A stretch of 64,000 bases of DNA, taken from Hyphomicrobiales bacterium (GTDB lineage: Bacteria > Pseudomonadota > Alphaproteobacteria > Rhizobiales > Rhizobiaceae). The position numbers and the translations under genes are program-made. Shown here in pieces: positions 9,704-20,310 of the stretch. Where the stretch lies: NCBI GenBank assembly GCA_900473915.1, contig UCNG01000010.1, positions 62,001-126,000 on the forward strand, given 5' to 3'. Below the pieces are notes generated by a model. The model did no database searches and was not told the DNA's origin. It saw only the letters and a list, made by a program, of their open reading frames with translations. Positions within the stretch are counted from its first letter, which is position 1; every line of letters starts with the position of its first letter.

Positions 9704-10884
9704 GCACCACCAGCCGGCCATTGAAAATAGCAATCGTGGCCGGTGAAGAATCCGGTGATCTTCTCGGTGCGGATCTGATCGATGCGCTGCGGACGCAGAC
9801 AGACCGATTGGTCGACATCGTGGGGGTCGGTGGCGATCACCTCGCAGCTCGGGGAATGAAGTCTTTTTTTGATCCGCACGAGATCGCGCTAATGGGACTG
9901 GGTGCAATTCTCAAGAATTTACCGGGTCTGATGCTGCGTATCAGGCAAACGGCACAACGCATTGTTGCGGAGAATCCCGATTGTGTCGTGCTGATCGACA
10001 GCCCTGAATTTACACATCGTGTCGCCAAAAAGATCAGGGCGGCAAGGCCGTCGATTCCGATCGTGAAATATATTGCGCCGAGCGTGTGGGCGTGGCGACC
10101 GCAACGCGCCCGCGCGATGAAAGCATATTTCGACCATGTGCTGACTATTCTTCCCTTTGAAGTCGATGTCATGCAGCGGTTAAGCGGGCCTAACGCCACT
10201 TATGTGGGGCATCGTCTCTCCAGTTATGACCCGATATTGCGGGCGCGCGCCGGGCAAATGGTTCTTGAGACCGAGCGAGCGGACGAAACAAGGAAAACCT
10301 TGCTTGTTTTGCCGGGGTCTCGCCGTACCGAAATCCAAATGCTCATGGAGCCATTTGGGCAGGCTATTGGCGAACTCGCTGCTCGGGTTGAAAAGCTCGA
10401 CGTTATTCTGCCGACCTTGCCCCGCATCGAGGAAATGGTACGGGCTCTCTCCATGAACTGGGCAGTCAAGCCGCTTATAGTCGTGGGAGATGAGGAGAAG
10501 TGGAAAGCATTTTCGAAAGCAGATGCAGCGCTCGCAGCTTCTGGAACGGTCTCGCTGGAGCTCGCCCTGTCGCGCATTCCAAGCGTGCTTTCCTATAAGG
10601 CGGACTGGTTTGCGCGCAAATTTCTGATGCCGAAGATTACGATCTGGAGTGCGGCGCTGCCCAATATTATAGCCGATGAGCCTGTTGTTCCTGAATATTT
10701 TAACGAGTTCGTTCGTCCGGGAATGCTCGCCCGCAACCTCGAACGGCTTATGCGGCCCGGATCCGCGCGACAGGCTCAACTGGATGGGTTCGATAAGGTG
10801 GCTTCAATCATGTCGACCGAAAAGCCGTCCGGCGATATTGGAGCGCAGGTTATTCTGGAACTGGCTGGCGTTTCCAAGAACTAA
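9700..10884 (+). CDS. lpxB: Lipid-A-disaccharide synthase
   Basis: Glycosyltransferase (GT19) joining UDP-2,3-diacylglucosamine and lipid X into the lipid A disaccharide at the inner membrane. 394 residues. The N-terminal motif IAIVAGEESGDLLGADLI and the core YIAPSVWAWRPQRA are diagnostic. LPGSRRTEI (middle) and ALAASGTVSLELAL (nucleotide-sugar site) are also present. The start is a GTG at 9700 that overlaps the lpxI stop in GTGA, with AAAGGA upstream. Last gene of the cluster and followed by a terminator. Confidence 0.95.
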   Translation: MSTTSRPLKIAIVAGEESGDLLGADLIDALRTQTDRLVDIVGVGGDHLAARGMKSFFDPHEIALMGLGAILKNLPGLMLRIRQTAQRIVAENPDCVVLIDSPEFTHRVAKKIRAARPSIPIVKYIAPSVWAWRPQRARAMKAYFDHVLTILPFEVDVMQRLSGPNATYVGHRLSSYDPILRARAGQMVLETERADETRKTLLVLPGSRRTEIQMLMEPFGQAIGELAARVEKLDVILPTLPRIEEMVRALSMNWAVKPLIVVGDEEKWKAFSKADAALAASGTVSLELALSRIPSVLSYKADWFARKFLMPKITIWSAALPNIIADEPVVPEYFNEFVRPGMLARNLERLMRPGSARQAQLDGFDKVASIMSTEKPSGDIGAQVILELAGVSKN

Positions 10885-10907
10885 TTTGCTAATGCGAGGA
10901 AAAAATG

Positions 10908-10945
10908 AAAACCCCGGTCGCTTTTGGCGACCGGGGTTTTTCTTT
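10908..10945. terminator. Intrinsic terminator between lpxB and gltA
   Basis: ACCCCGGTCGC (10911-10921) pairs with GCGACCGGGGT (10927-10937) around a 5-base loop. A-rich sequence lies before it and TTTTTCTTTT after it, so it can stop both the lpxB transcript and the oncoming gltA transcript. Confidence 0.93.
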
Positions 10946-10957
10946 TAGCTTTGGTGC

Positions 10958-12250
10958 TTATTTACGCTTTGCGAGCGGCACGTAATCACGCTCGGCAGCG
11001 CCGGTATAAAGCTGGCGCGGGCGACCGATCTTCTGCTGCGGATCTTCGATCATTTCCTTCCACTGTGCGACCCAGCCGACGGTGCGGGCGAGAGCAAAGA
11101 GAACCGTGAACATTTCGGTCGGGAAGCCGAGAGCCTTCAGCGTGATGCCGGAATAGAAGTCGATGTTCGGGTAAAGTTTCTTTTCAATAAAGTATTCGTC
11201 GGTCAGAGCGATCTTTTCGAGCTCCATTGCGACGTCGAGCAGCGGATCATCCTTGATGCCGAGTTCGCCCAGAACCTCATGGCAGGTCTTCTGCATGATC
11301 TTGGCGCGCGGGTCGTAGTTTTTGTAAACTCGGTGGCCAAAGCCCATCAGGCGGAACGGATCGTTCTTGTCCTTTGCACGCGCGATGAATTCAGGAATAC
11401 GGTCGACAGAACCGATTTCAGCCAGCATGTTAAGCGCAGCTTCATTAGCACCGCCGTGGGCAGGGCCCCAGAGGCAGGCAACGCCAGCAGCAATACATGC
11501 AAAAGGATTGGCACCCGACGAACCGGCAAGACGCACAGTCGAGGTCGAGGCGTTCTGTTCGTGATCTGCATGGAGGATGAAGATGCGGTCCATAGCGCGG
11601 GCCAGAACCGGGTTGACCTTGTAATCCTCGCATGGGACGCCAAAGCACATATGCAGGAAGTTCGATGCGAAATCGAGGTCGTTCTTCGGATACATGAACG
11701 GCTGGCCGATATGGTACTTGTAGGCCATGGCGGCTAGCGTCGGAACCTTGGCGATCAGGCGAATGGAAGCAACCATACGCTGATGCGGGTCAGTGATATC
11801 CGTAGAGTCATGATAGAATGCCGACATTGCGCCGACGCAGCCAACCATCACTGCCATAGGATGGGCGTCGCGGCGGAAGCCGGAGAAGAACTTCGTCATC
11901 TGTTCATGAATCATCGTGTGGCGCGTCACACGATAGTCGAAATCAGCCTTCTGGGTTGCGGTCGGCAGTTCACCGTAGAGAAGCAGATAGCAGGTTTCCA
12001 GAAAGTCACCATGTTCGGCGAGCTGATCAATCGGGTAACCGCGATAGAGCAGGGTGCCTTCATCGCCATCGATGTAGGTGATCTTGGATTCGCACGATGC
12101 CGTGGACGTGAAGCCTGGATCGTAGGTGAACATCTGCGAGTTTTTGTAGAGTGGACCGATATCAACGACGTCTGGTCCGACAGTGCCTTGTCGCACAGGC
12201 AGGTCGAATGTTTTGCCTTCTAGTGTAAAGCTGGCTGTCCTATCTGACAT
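10958..12250 (-). CDS. gltA: Citrate synthase (type II)
   Basis: Condenses acetyl-CoA with oxaloacetate at the entry to the TCA cycle. The 430-residue protein matches hexameric, NADH-sensitive type citrate synthases. Active-site blocks [15 protein letters not shown] and [15 protein letters not shown] contain the two catalytic histidines, and a C-terminal [20 protein letters not shown] block is present. The start [13 protein letters not shown] at 12250 has AAAGGAAA upstream on the same strand; a seven-residue longer start is possible but lies on the ribosome site. It follows gltX on the same strand with a 230-base gap. Confidence 0.96.
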   Translation of the reverse strand: MSDRTASFTLEGKTFDLPVRQGTVGPDVVDIGPLYKNSQMFTYDPGFTSTASCESKITYIDGDEGTLLYRGYPIDQLAEHGDFLETCYLLLYGELPTATQKADFDYRVTRHTMIHEQMTKFFSGFRRDAHPMAVMVGCVGAMSAFYHDSTDITDPHQRMVASIRLIAKVPTLAAMAYKYHIGQPFMYPKNDLDFASNFLHMCFGVPCEDYKVNPVLARAMDRIFILHADHEQNASTSTVRLAGSSGANPFACIAAGVACLWGPAHGGANEAALNMLAEIGSVDRIPEFIARAKDKNDPFRLMGFGHRVYKNYDPRAKIMQKTCHEVLGELGIKDDPLLDVAMELEKIALTDEYFIEKKLYPNIDFYSGITLKALGFPTEMFTVLFALARTVGWVAQWKEMIEDPQQKIGRPRQLYTGAAERDYVPLAKRK

Positions 12251-12480
12251 CGTGTTTCCTTTCATGTCCACTTTGCCGCCCGCACGACGGCAGAATTGTA
12301 ATCGCCGTTATAATTTGTCTTTTATCTCTTGGTGTGATCCCCGAGCCGCGGGGACCATCAGCGTTTCAACGCATTATCCTAACGATTTTGCACGTCAAAC
12401 TATCCCAAACAGTTCGCGATGCAATGCGTAATTTGAACTATTTACGCCGGTTCTGTCACGTCAGCGTGAATGTTCCCACC
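12251..12480 (-). promoter_or_regulatory. Upstream region of gltA
   Basis: This gene-free 230-base stretch between the gltX stop and the gltA start probably contains the gltA promoter and leader. The part nearest gltA is AT-rich. No terminator-like hairpin with a T-run was found after gltX, so read-through from gltX is possible. Confidence 0.35.
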
Positions 12481-13902
12481 TTAACCGATTTGATCGTGGA
12501 TACGTCCAAGCGACTCTTCACGGCCAAGGACAAAAAGCACGTCGAACACGCCCGGAGAGGTGGCGCGACCGGTCAATGCTGCACGGAGCGGCTGTGCAAT
12601 CTTGCCCAGTTTCAGGCCGGTTTTTTCTGCGTGAGTCCGTACGACAGCATCAAGTGATTCAGCGGTCCACTCGCTTGCTGCTTCCAAATCCGGCAGCACG
12701 GACTTGAGGACGGCGCGGCCTTCCTCATTCAAGAGTGACGCCGCCTTTTCATCCAGATCAAGCGGGCGAGCAGCGAAGATGAACTTCGATCCGTCGGCCA
12801 GTTCTACCAGAGTTTTGGCGCGATCCTTCAGGCCCGGCATAGCGGCGAGCAGTTGTGCGCTTCGCTTCTCGTCCAGCGCGTCCGCAATTTCCTTGCCGCC
12901 TTCGATTTCCGGCAGAACAGCGATAAGCGCATCATAAAGTGCCTTGTCATCGCTGGCGCGCATATAGACGCCATTGATCGCCTCAAGCTTCTGAAAATCG
13001 AAGCGAGCGGCACCCTTATTGATATCCTTCACGTCGAACCATTCAATCATCTGTTCGGTCGACATGATTTCGTCGTCGCCGTGGCTCCAGCCGAGACGCA
13101 CCAGATAGTTGCGGAGTGCGGCGGGCAAATATCCCATCGCACGATAGGCGTCGACGCCCAAAGCGCCGTGGCGCTTGGAGAGCTTTGCGCCATCTGCACC
13201 ATGGATGAGCGGGATATGCGACATTTGCGGCACATCCCAACCCATGGCGTTATAGATAACGGTCTGCCGGGCGGCATTGGTCAAATGATCGTCACCGCGA
13301 ATGATGTGCGTCACGCCCATATCGTGATCATCGACAACGACCGCATGCATATAAGTTGGCGTGCCATCAGAGCGCACGATGATGAAATCATCGAGGTCCT
13401 TGTTCGGGAAACGTACGTCGCCCTGCACGGCATCCTGCACGAGCGTTTCGCCCTCCTGCGGAGCCTTGATCCGGATGACCGGCTTTACGCCAGCAGGCGC
13501 TTCCGACGGATCGCGATCACGCCAGCGGCCATCATAGCGCGGTGGGCGACCTTCGGCGCGTGCTTTTTCGCGCATTTCTTCGAGTTCTGCAGGCGTGGCA
13601 TAACAATAATACGCCTTGCCAAGAGCCACGAGTTCTTCCGCAACTTCGCGATGGCGAGGTGCGCGCTCGAACTGCGAGATGGCATCGCCGTCCCAATCCA
13701 ATCCCAGCCAGGTCAGACCATCAAGAATGGCAGCCGTTGCTGCATCTGTGGACCTTTCCCGGTCGGTGTCTTCAATGCGCAGCAGCATCTTGCCGCCATT
13801 GTGCTTGGCAAAAAGCCAGTTGAACAAGGCAGTACGCGCGCCGCCAATGTGCAGATACCCCGTGGGCGAGGGGGCAAAACGGGTTACAACCGGTTTCGGC
13901 AT
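12481..13902 (-). CDS. gltX: Glutamate--tRNA ligase
   Basis: Class I aminoacyl-tRNA synthetase charging glutamate. 473 residues, starting [22 protein letters not shown], where HIGG is the HIGH-type ATP motif. The second signature KLSKRHG lies in the middle, followed by the all-helical anticodon-binding C-terminus. Alphaproteobacteria often carry two gltX copies; length and N-terminus fit the gltX2-type protein of Brucella as I recall it. A second copy is not in this window. Whether it mischarges tRNA-Gln for GatCAB cannot be told from sequence alone. Confidence 0.95.
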   Translation of the reverse strand: MPKPVVTRFAPSPTGYLHIGGARTALFNWLFAKHNGGKMLLRIEDTDRERSTDAATAAILDGLTWLGLDWDGDAISQFERAPRHREVAEELVALGKAYYCYATPAELEEMREKARAEGRPPRYDGRWRDRDPSEAPAGVKPVIRIKAPQEGETLVQDAVQGDVRFPNKDLDDFIIVRSDGTPTYMHAVVVDDHDMGVTHIIRGDDHLTNAARQTVIYNAMGWDVPQMSHIPLIHGADGAKLSKRHGALGVDAYRAMGYLPAALRNYLVRLGWSHGDDEIMSTEQMIEWFDVKDINKGAARFDFQKLEAINGVYMRASDDKALYDALIAVLPEIEGGKEIADALDEKRSAQLLAAMPGLKDRAKTLVELADGSKFIFAARPLDLDEKAASLLNEEGRAVLKSVLPDLEAASEWTAESLDAVVRTHAEKTGLKLGKIAQPLRAALTGRATSPGVFDVLFVLGREESLGRIHDQIG

Positions 13903-14163
13903 GATAGCTCCACTATGTCATGCGCCTTTTGAGAACAGCGGCGAATGCCGAGACATTGGCGCAAACTTGAATTCTGAAGCCTGCGGGAGATACCCGGCAG
14001 GGTAATCGAGGCTCTTGATGTGAACCCACTCGATTTCGGCTGCGGTTCATGTAGCATAGGCAGCAATGTGCGCAAGGGTTTCGCATCCCTTTCGTACTGA
14101 TGTGCCGTCGTTCTTTTGGGGTATCAAGGCGGTTTGGGCTAACTTTTGCGGTCAGGCGGGGGC

Positions 14164-16677
14164 ATGACGGGCATCAGGGAGGCGAGCGATGCAAACGAAC
14201 GGGCGCTTGTCAGAAGCATGCCCGATGGTTTTGTGCGCACACTATTGCCAGAGGCCTGGCCAGAGAATGAAAAGGAATTTCCGGCAAATCCGGAACTGGT
14301 CAAGCCATCTGCATCCCTCCTGCGTGAACGTCTTCTATCTATTCCTTCCATTGCGAAAAATCTGATCAGGGCCGCGATCGAAACTGAAGTCGGGCGTGGC
14401 CTGTTTTTTCTTTTGCTGCCAGTTTTCGCCGGTGTTGGCGCGATCATTTATTTCACGCTCTCATTCGAACCTGAATGGACACCACTTTTGTCCATGCTTG
14501 CAATTGCCGTCATCTTTAGGAGTGCAGCGCGCCGGTATTATATTGCGGCTCAAGGCATAACATTGAGCATCGCTTTGGTGGCGGGGCTTGTAGTCGCCAA
14601 ATGGGAGACGGAACGCCGTGCAACGCCGATGTTGGGTTCAGATGTCGCAACACGCGTAACAGGCCGGGTTGTTGCTCTGGAATATCAGGATAATGGCAGT
14701 TGGCGAGTAACACTGGATGTGCTCCAGACCGAACGCCCAGAGCTTCGTTTTCCACCGAAACGCATTCGCATCAATGCAAGGGATATTCCAGCCTCTACGA
14801 CGATTGGCAGTGGGCTGACGGGTTTCGCGCGATTGCGCACACCGTCAGGTCCGGTTCGTCCCGGCAATTATGATTTCTCATTTCATGCCTATTTCAATGG
14901 GATTGGCGCCAATGGTTTCTTTCTCGGAACGCCTAAAGTTGCGACGGTTCCTCCGCCAGATGAACTGACCGCCGAAATTTCCCAGTGGATTGCGATGTTG
15001 CGTGTTCAGGTGTCTGAGCGCATTGAGGAGGTGATAGGTGGTGAGGACGGTAGTGTCGCTGCGGCACTCGTAGCAGGCACACGCGCGGGGATCAGTGAGC
15101 AGACGAATGAAGATCTGCGTAAAGCGGGGCTTGCGCATATTCTGTCGATCTCAGGCTTGCACATGGCGCTTGCCGCAGGGGTCGTCATGCTGACGTTGCG
15201 GTCTCTCTTCGCGCTATTTCCGGCTTTCAGCGTAAGACATCCGGTGAAGAAGTATGCGGCATTTCTCTCCTTGCTAAGCTGCACCTTCTATCTTGCCATG
15301 TCGGGTGCCGATGTCGCTGCACAACGAAGTTACGTGATGATCGCAGTCATGCTTGGCGCATTGCTGGTGGACCGTGCTGCCATCAGTATGCGCAACCTGG
15401 CGATTGCAGCCATCGCTATGATCGCAATTTCGCCGCATGAGATATTGGGGCCGAGTTTTCAAATGTCTTTCTCGGCTACGGCTGCGTTGATTGCCGGTTA
15501 TGCCTGGTGGAGCGAACGAAATGCGAGCAAGCGTTTTGGTGCGGAAAAACGCGAGAAGGCAGCTCCTGGTTTTGCCGGAAAAATCTTGAAGCTGCTCACG
15601 GCGGCGGCGGGCACTTCTCTCATTGCCGGGCTGGCGAGCGGGATTTTTGCAGCTTATCACTTCAACAACACAGCGCCGTTTGGTTTGGTAGGAAATGTCC
15701 TCGCCGAACCCGTAATAGCTCTTCTCGTAATGCCGTTTGCCGTCTTCGGTCTTGTGCTAATGCCATTGCAACTGGACTGGGTGCCTTTGCAGATAATGGG
15801 CTGGGGTATTTTTGCTGTCCGTCATATAGCTGCTTTCGTGGCGACATGGTCACCCGACGGCAATCCGGGGGCCATGCCTTCTCTCACGCTTGTTGTTTGG
15901 ACCATCGCGCTCGTTCTGGGTGTCGTTTTGTCGACGCGACTGAAGGCGCTGGCGCTCCCCTTCATTATTCTTGGGTTCGTAGCTTTCGTCAGTGAGCCTT
16001 TTCCCGACATCGTGGTATCGGAAGATGCCAAACTGGTGGGCGTCCGACTGGCTGATGGGAGGCTGGCAATCAATCGAAGTCGCCCCTCGCAATTTACAGC
16101 CGACAATTGGAAAACCGCCTATCTGGTCGATGAGTTTATCGCGCCGGCGACAGGCAAGAACAACGAAGGAATCGATGGAAATCGGTTCGAGTGCGAAGAT
16201 GGTTTATGCACGATCAGCTTGCGCGATGGACGCATACTTGCCTATACGGCAGACACTGCAATGCGAGAGATAGCCTGCAATATTGGCGATGTGGTTATTC
16301 TCGCTGTTCCCGGCAAAGAAGCTTCGTGCCGTCGTTCAACTATCCTGAGTATCAGTAAACGTGATTTGGCGTTAAAGGGAGCTGCGGAGATAAGACTCGG
16401 AAAAGCACCCGAACAAAACGGAGTTTCCCAGGCTTTACTCGTAGTTTCTCCCGAAACAACAAGAGCCGAGGTGGGGCAGCCAATATCTAATCTGCAACAG
16501 GACAACTGGATAAGATTTGCAGTCGACACGCCGAGCCGTCCTTGGCATCTACATCGCATCCATTCACGCCCGGCTCGCGGTTTGGCTGAACGCGAATACA
16601 AACCAAAATCCCAGCCTGCCAGAAATTCAGGGAGCTGTTCAGCAGACGCCGACGGTGACGAAAATCGCTGCGAATGA
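14164..16677 (+). CDS. comEC: ComEC/Rec2 family membrane protein
   Basis: An 837-residue polytopic protein related to the DNA-uptake channel ComEC. The first third has a soluble OB-like DUF4131 region after two or three membrane helices. The competence core then has the family block VAALVAGTRAGISEQTNEDLRKAGLAHILSISGLHMAL (about 295-335) and many helices to about residue 600. The C-terminal soluble part lacks the HxHxDH metal site of the metallo-beta-lactamase domain of classical ComEC. The ATG at 14164 follows GGCGGGGGC; an in-frame TTG at 14146 is weaker. Function in transformation is unproven in this group. Confidence 0.87.
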   Translation: MTGIREASDANERALVRSMPDGFVRTLLPEAWPENEKEFPANPELVKPSASLLRERLLSIPSIAKNLIRAAIETEVGRGLFFLLLPVFAGVGAIIYFTLSFEPEWTPLLSMLAIAVIFRSAARRYYIAAQGITLSIALVAGLVVAKWETERRATPMLGSDVATRVTGRVVALEYQDNGSWRVTLDVLQTERPELRFPPKRIRINARDIPASTTIGSGLTGFARLRTPSGPVRPGNYDFSFHAYFNGIGANGFFLGTPKVATVPPPDELTAEISQWIAMLRVQVSERIEEVIGGEDGSVAAALVAGTRAGISEQTNEDLRKAGLAHILSISGLHMALAAGVVMLTLRSLFALFPAFSVRHPVKKYAAFLSLLSCTFYLAMSGADVAAQRSYVMIAVMLGALLVDRAAISMRNLAIAAIAMIAISPHEILGPSFQMSFSATAALIAGYAWWSERNASKRFGAEKREKAAPGFAGKILKLLTAAAGTSLIAGLASGIFAAYHFNNTAPFGLVGNVLAEPVIALLVMPFAVFGLVLMPLQLDWVPLQIMGWGIFAVRHIAAFVATWSPDGNPGAMPSLTLVVWTIALVLGVVLSTRLKALALPFIILGFVAFVSEPFPDIVVSEDAKLVGVRLADGRLAINRSRPSQFTADNWKTAYLVDEFIAPATGKNNEGIDGNRFECEDGLCTISLRDGRILAYTADTAMREIACNIGDVVILAVPGKEASCRRSTILSISKRDLALKGAAEIRLGKAPEQNGVSQALLVVSPETTRAEVGQPISNLQQDNWIRFAVDTPSRPWHLHRIHSRPARGLAEREYKPKSQPARNSGSCSADADGDENRCE

Positions 16678-16753
16678 TCCTTAAGCGTTGTCAGCTAAAA
16701 ACGACCGATCAATCTGCTCGGACTTTGTGCTTTATGCATTTTGCGCCAACACT

Positions 16754-17479
16754 TTAATAGCGGCGGATCAGGCCAACGAGCTTGCCTTGAACCCTTACAC
16801 GGTCGGGGCCAAAGATTCGGGTCTCATAGGCGGGATTGGCTGCTTCCAGCGCGATGGATGCTCCTTTGCGACGAAAGCGTTTCAAAGTCGCTTCTTCGTC
16901 ATCGACAAGCGCTACAACGATTTCACCGGGATTTGCGGAATCGCCACGTTTGATAATGACTGTATCTCCGTCAAAAATGCCAGCATCGATCATTGAATCA
17001 CCTTTGACCTCGAGAGCGTAATGCTCGCCTGCGCCAATCATTTCTGGCGGAAGGCTGAGGGAGTGGGTTTGATTCTGGATCGCGGAAATCGGTACACCGG
17101 CAGCAATTCGTCCCATGACCGGCACGGAAACTGTTGCAGATATATCGTCATTGGTAGCCGCAGGGGCGGGGCGCGATGATGGAGGTGCTGGTGGTGCTTT
17201 GCCCAGGCTACCTTCGATAACGCTGGGAGCAAACTTCTTTTGCGCATTGAGCCCCGGAGCGATGGAATCTGGCAGACGCAAGACCTCGAGCGCACGTGCC
17301 CGGTTCGGCAAGCGGCGGATAAAACCACGCTCCTCCAAAGCGGTAATCAGACGATGGATACCCGATTTAGATGCCAGATCGAGCGCTTCTTTCATTTCAT
17401 CGAAAGATGGTGGAATACCCGTCTCTTTCAGACGTTCGTGAATGAACAGCAGAAGCTCGTGCTGTTTGCGGGTTAACAT
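16754..17479 (-). CDS. lexA: SOS response repressor LexA
   Basis: 241 residues. The N-terminal winged helix ([17 protein letters not shown] to about residue 70) binds the SOS box. The C-terminal S24 peptidase has the scissile Ala127-Gly128 in GRIAAGVP, nucleophile Ser162 in GDSMIDAG and general base Lys200. A Pro/Ala-rich linker (about 95-110) is longer than in E. coli. The start at 17479 is chosen because it gives the conserved MLTRKQ terminus; the frame stays open 17 codons further upstream, towards the operator. An SOS box upstream indicates autoregulation. Confidence 0.96.
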   Translation of the reverse strand: MLTRKQHELLLFIHERLKETGIPPSFDEMKEALDLASKSGIHRLITALEERGFIRRLPNRARALEVLRLPDSIAPGLNAQKKFAPSVIEGSLGKAPPAPPSSRPAPAATNDDISATVSVPVMGRIAAGVPISAIQNQTHSLSLPPEMIGAGEHYALEVKGDSMIDAGIFDGDTVIIKRGDSANPGEIVVALVDDEEATLKRFRRKGASIALEAANPAYETRIFGPDRVRVQGKLVGLIRRY

Positions 17480-17535
17480 GCGCGATACCCTCCGGCCAAG
17501 AATCGAGAAAAACAAAACCAGAACGAACACTATAT

Positions 17536-17550
17536 GTTCCAGTCTTGTTC
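17536..17550 (-). promoter_or_regulatory. SOS box (LexA operator)
   Basis: The sequence GTTC-N7-GTTC (GTTC at 17536-17539 and 17547-17550) exactly matches the alphaproteobacterial LexA operator. It lies about 57 bases upstream of the lexA start codon. A nearby GAACGAAC (17521-17528) may form part of a second, imperfect site. Confidence 0.88.
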
Positions 17551-17715
17551 TGCAATGGTTTTAAAATCCTTAACGTTTGCGTCGAGAATGGATGGAAAGC
17601 CGGTATCCGATAACGTAGCGGCGTTTCCACGTGGTGTCCAAAAAAATAATGTATATTTTATATATCGTTATATGCGTTTTCTCGTGTAACTTGGCAATGG
17701 GAGCCCACGGGCGCT

Positions 17716-18930
17716 CTATAGTATAAGAACACGACAATCATCACCGATAGCGGCGGTAGGTGCATTCTCGTCCCTGATGATGAGGGCATCCGAGCCGACG
17801 AGGCCCGAAAGCATGGACGAATCCTGAACTGGAAACGGCTTTGCTATCAGCGTTCCATTCGGAGATGATTCGATTGTTGCCCGAATATAATCGCGGCGAT
17901 GATCGTTAGCGGGCAGGGTAACGCCCAGCTTGGCCGGACGGATGTCGGCGTCGAGATTGGTTCCAGCGAGTTTGGCAACAAGGGGACGAAGAAATACGAG
18001 GCCACAGACCAGGCTTGAGACGGGATTACCCGGCAACCCTATGATGTGCACAATTTTATCTTTCACACTGATGCGGCCATACATCAGGGGTTTGCCCGGC
18101 CTCATGGCTATTTTCCAGAAGTCGAGGCCGACTCCCAGTTTTTGAAGCGCGCCGTGCACAAAATCCCGTTCACCGACGGACGCGCCGCCAATCGTAACCA
18201 GAACGTCGATTTCACTTTGCAGGCTGTCTGCTATCGCCTGTTCAATCTTGGCAGGATCGTCCGGAATGATCCCCTTATCTTCAGGGTTGCCGCCGGCCCG
18301 CCTTATGATTTCGGCGATTCCAACGCTGTTCGATGCAACAATTTGATCCTTCCCGGGAGTATCACCGGGAGGCACGAGTTCATCACCTGTCGCAATGATC
18401 GCCACCTTGGGTTTCGGGAATACGTCAACCTTCGCATTGCCGCTTGCGGCTGCCAGCGATAGTGCCGCGGCATCCAGCTCGCGTCCTGTTGAAATGACGA
18501 TGTTACCGGGCGAAAAATCGAGGCCCGCACGGCGGATATGTCGTCCTGACTCTATGCCTTCATGGACGATCAACTGGTTGCCTGAACGCTCGGTGTGTTC
18601 TTGAATGACAATGGTATCAGCGCCTTTGGGTATTGGGGCGCCGGTAAAAATGCGAACAGCCTGTCCGATCCCCAATTCGCCCTCGAAGCGATTACCCGCA
18701 GCCGATTCGCCGATGATGTCGAACTTTACAGGATAAGAGATGTTGTCGGGCGCAATCAGGGCATAGCCGTCCATTGCCGACCCGTCGAAAGGCGGTTGGA
18801 GAAAATGTGCCAGCACAGGTGTTGCCACCACGCGCCCTCCCGCGTCGGACAAAGCGACTTGCTCCTTGCCGTGTGGTTCTGCGGATTTCAGAATGCGGGC
18901 CAGTGCTTCATCGACCGGGAGAAGGGACAT
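17716..18930 (-). CDS. moeA: Molybdopterin molybdenumtransferase MoeA
   Basis: Inserts molybdate into adenylylated molybdopterin to give molybdenum cofactor. 404 residues with the MoeA order: N-terminal domain, GSAMDGYAL near residue 50, a beta-rich lobe (IFTGAPIPKGADTIV), the MogA-like fold with IATGDELVPPGDTPG and TIGGASVGERDFV, LPGNPVSSLVCG, and a C-terminal barrel. It follows moaC on the same strand with an 84-base gap and is probably in the same transcript as trpDC-moaC. Its end faces lexA across a 236-base gap holding the lexA control region. Confidence 0.95.
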   Translation of the reverse strand: MSLLPVDEALARILKSAEPHGKEQVALSDAGGRVVATPVLAHFLQPPFDGSAMDGYALIAPDNISYPVKFDIIGESAAGNRFEGELGIGQAVRIFTGAPIPKGADTIVIQEHTERSGNQLIVHEGIESGRHIRRAGLDFSPGNIVISTGRELDAAALSLAAASGNAKVDVFPKPKVAIIATGDELVPPGDTPGKDQIVASNSVGIAEIIRRAGGNPEDKGIIPDDPAKIEQAIADSLQSEIDVLVTIGGASVGERDFVHGALQKLGVGLDFWKIAMRPGKPLMYGRISVKDKIVHIIGLPGNPVSSLVCGLVFLRPLVAKLAGTNLDADIRPAKLGVTLPANDHRRDYIRATIESSPNGTLIAKPFPVQDSSMLSGLVGSDALIIRDENAPTAAIGDDCRVLIL

Positions 18931-19014
18931 TGCGTTTCCTCTCGAACTGAATTGTTGACCCTTTAGAACAGAAAGCCTGTTTGGATGAATTGATCCAGAG
19001 CAAAGTTCAGCGCT

Positions 19015-19491
19015 TTATGCTTTCCAGTCACCGGATTTGCCGCCGCTTTTTTCTGTCACGCGGATACCGCCGATCTCCATATGTTTGTCGACGGCTTTGG
19101 CCATGTCGTAGATGGTAAGGCACGTGACGGAAACGGCAGTGAGGGCCTCCATTTCCACGCCGGTGCGTCCTTTGAGCTTGGCGAGAGCACGAACGCGTAA
19201 ACCAGGCAACGCCTGATCCGGCTCGATCTCGACAGCAACTTTGGTCAGCATCAACGGATGGCAGAGAGGAATCAGATCGGCGGTCTTTTTTGCCGCCATA
19301 ATACCCGCCAGACGCGCTGTGCCTATAACGTCACCTTTCGCGGCATTCCCTTCAAGAATGAGCGCCAGCGTTTCCGGCTTCATTCTGACCGATCCTTCGG
19401 CCGTGGCTTGACGTTCGGTTTCATCCTTTGCCCCAACATCCACCATATTGGCAGCACCGCTCTGGTCGATATGCGTGAGCTTGGACATCAT
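19015..19491 (-). CDS. moaC: Cyclic pyranopterin monophosphate synthase
   Basis: Second step of molybdopterin synthesis, converting 3',8-cyclo-7,8-dihydro-GTP to cPMP. 158 residues. Family motifs include [20 protein letters not shown] near the start, [13 protein letters not shown] in the middle, [16 protein letters not shown] and [16 protein letters not shown] at the end. Two consecutive Met codons (19491 and 19488) are possible starts. Only three bases separate it from the trpC stop, so it is translated as part of the trpD-trpC-moaC-moeA run. Confidence 0.95.
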   Translation of the reverse strand: MMSKLTHIDQSGAANMVDVGAKDETERQATAEGSVRMKPETLALILEGNAAKGDVIGTARLAGIMAAKKTADLIPLCHPLMLTKVAVEIEPDQALPGLRVRALAKLKGRTGVEMEALTAVSVTCLTIYDMAKAVDKHMEIGGIRVTEKSGGKSGDWKA

Positions 19492-19494
19492 TGG

Positions 19495-20295
19495 TCAAGC
19501 CTTGCCGGTCAGGAGCTCGCGGGTAGCTGCCGCCACATCTGCCTGGCGCATCAGGCTTTCCCCGATGAGGAAGGTCCCAATCCCAGATTCTTCCAGACGC
19601 AGGCAATCGTCATGTGTGAATATGCCGCTTTCACCCACCAGAACGCGATCAGAGGGTGACATTTTCGACAGGCGTTCCGACACAGCGAGATCGACCTCGA
19701 ATGTACGTAGGTTGCGATTGTTGACGCCGAGAAGACGTGATGAAAGCTTCAATGCGCGTTCCATCTCGGTTTCGTCATGTACTTCGATGAGTGCATCCAT
19801 GCCTAGCTCGAACGCAGTTTCTTCCAGCGCCTTCGCCAGATCGTCATCGACGCTTGCGAGAATGATCAGGATGCAGTCCGCGCCCCAGCTACGAGCTTCA
19901 TGCACCTGATAGGTATCGAACAAAAAGTCTTTGCGGAGCGCCGGAAGGCCGCATGCGTTGCGGGCTGCTGTCAGGAACTCTGGCGCGCCCTGAAAGGAAG
20001 GGGTGTCGGTCAGCACGGATAGACATGCCGCGCCGCCAGATTCATAGGCTTTGGCAAGTGCAGGCGGATCGAAATCAGGACGGATAAGGCCTTTCGACGG
20101 GCTTGCCTTCTTGATTTCAGCGATCAACGCGAATTCACCGGCAGCGCGTTTTGCCTCCAGTGCCTTCAGAAAGCCGCGCGGGGCTTCCTGATCCTGTGCG
20201 CGTGCCTTGAGATCAGCGACGGTGCGCTTTGCCTTGGCTGCGGCGATTTCTTCGCGCTTGTAAGCCTCGATCTTGCGCAAAATGTCGATGGACAT
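19495..20295 (-). CDS. trpC: Indole-3-glycerol phosphate synthase
   Basis: Ring closure step of tryptophan synthesis. 266 residues forming a TIM barrel. Key blocks are [12 protein letters not shown] (catalytic Lys, phosphate contacts), [41 protein letters not shown] and [12 protein letters not shown]. It is the stand-alone form, not fused to TrpF. It lies 15 bases after trpD and 3 bases before moaC. Confidence 0.96.
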   Translation of the reverse strand: MSIDILRKIEAYKREEIAAAKAKRTVADLKARAQDQEAPRGFLKALEAKRAAGEFALIAEIKKASPSKGLIRPDFDPPALAKAYESGGAACLSVLTDTPSFQGAPEFLTAARNACGLPALRKDFLFDTYQVHEARSWGADCILIILASVDDDLAKALEETAFELGMDALIEVHDETEMERALKLSSRLLGVNNRNLRTFEVDLAVSERLSKMSPSDRVLVGESGIFTHDDCLRLEESGIGTFLIGESLMRQADVAAATRELLTGKA

Positions 20296-20310
20296 AATGA
20301 ATCCTTTCGG

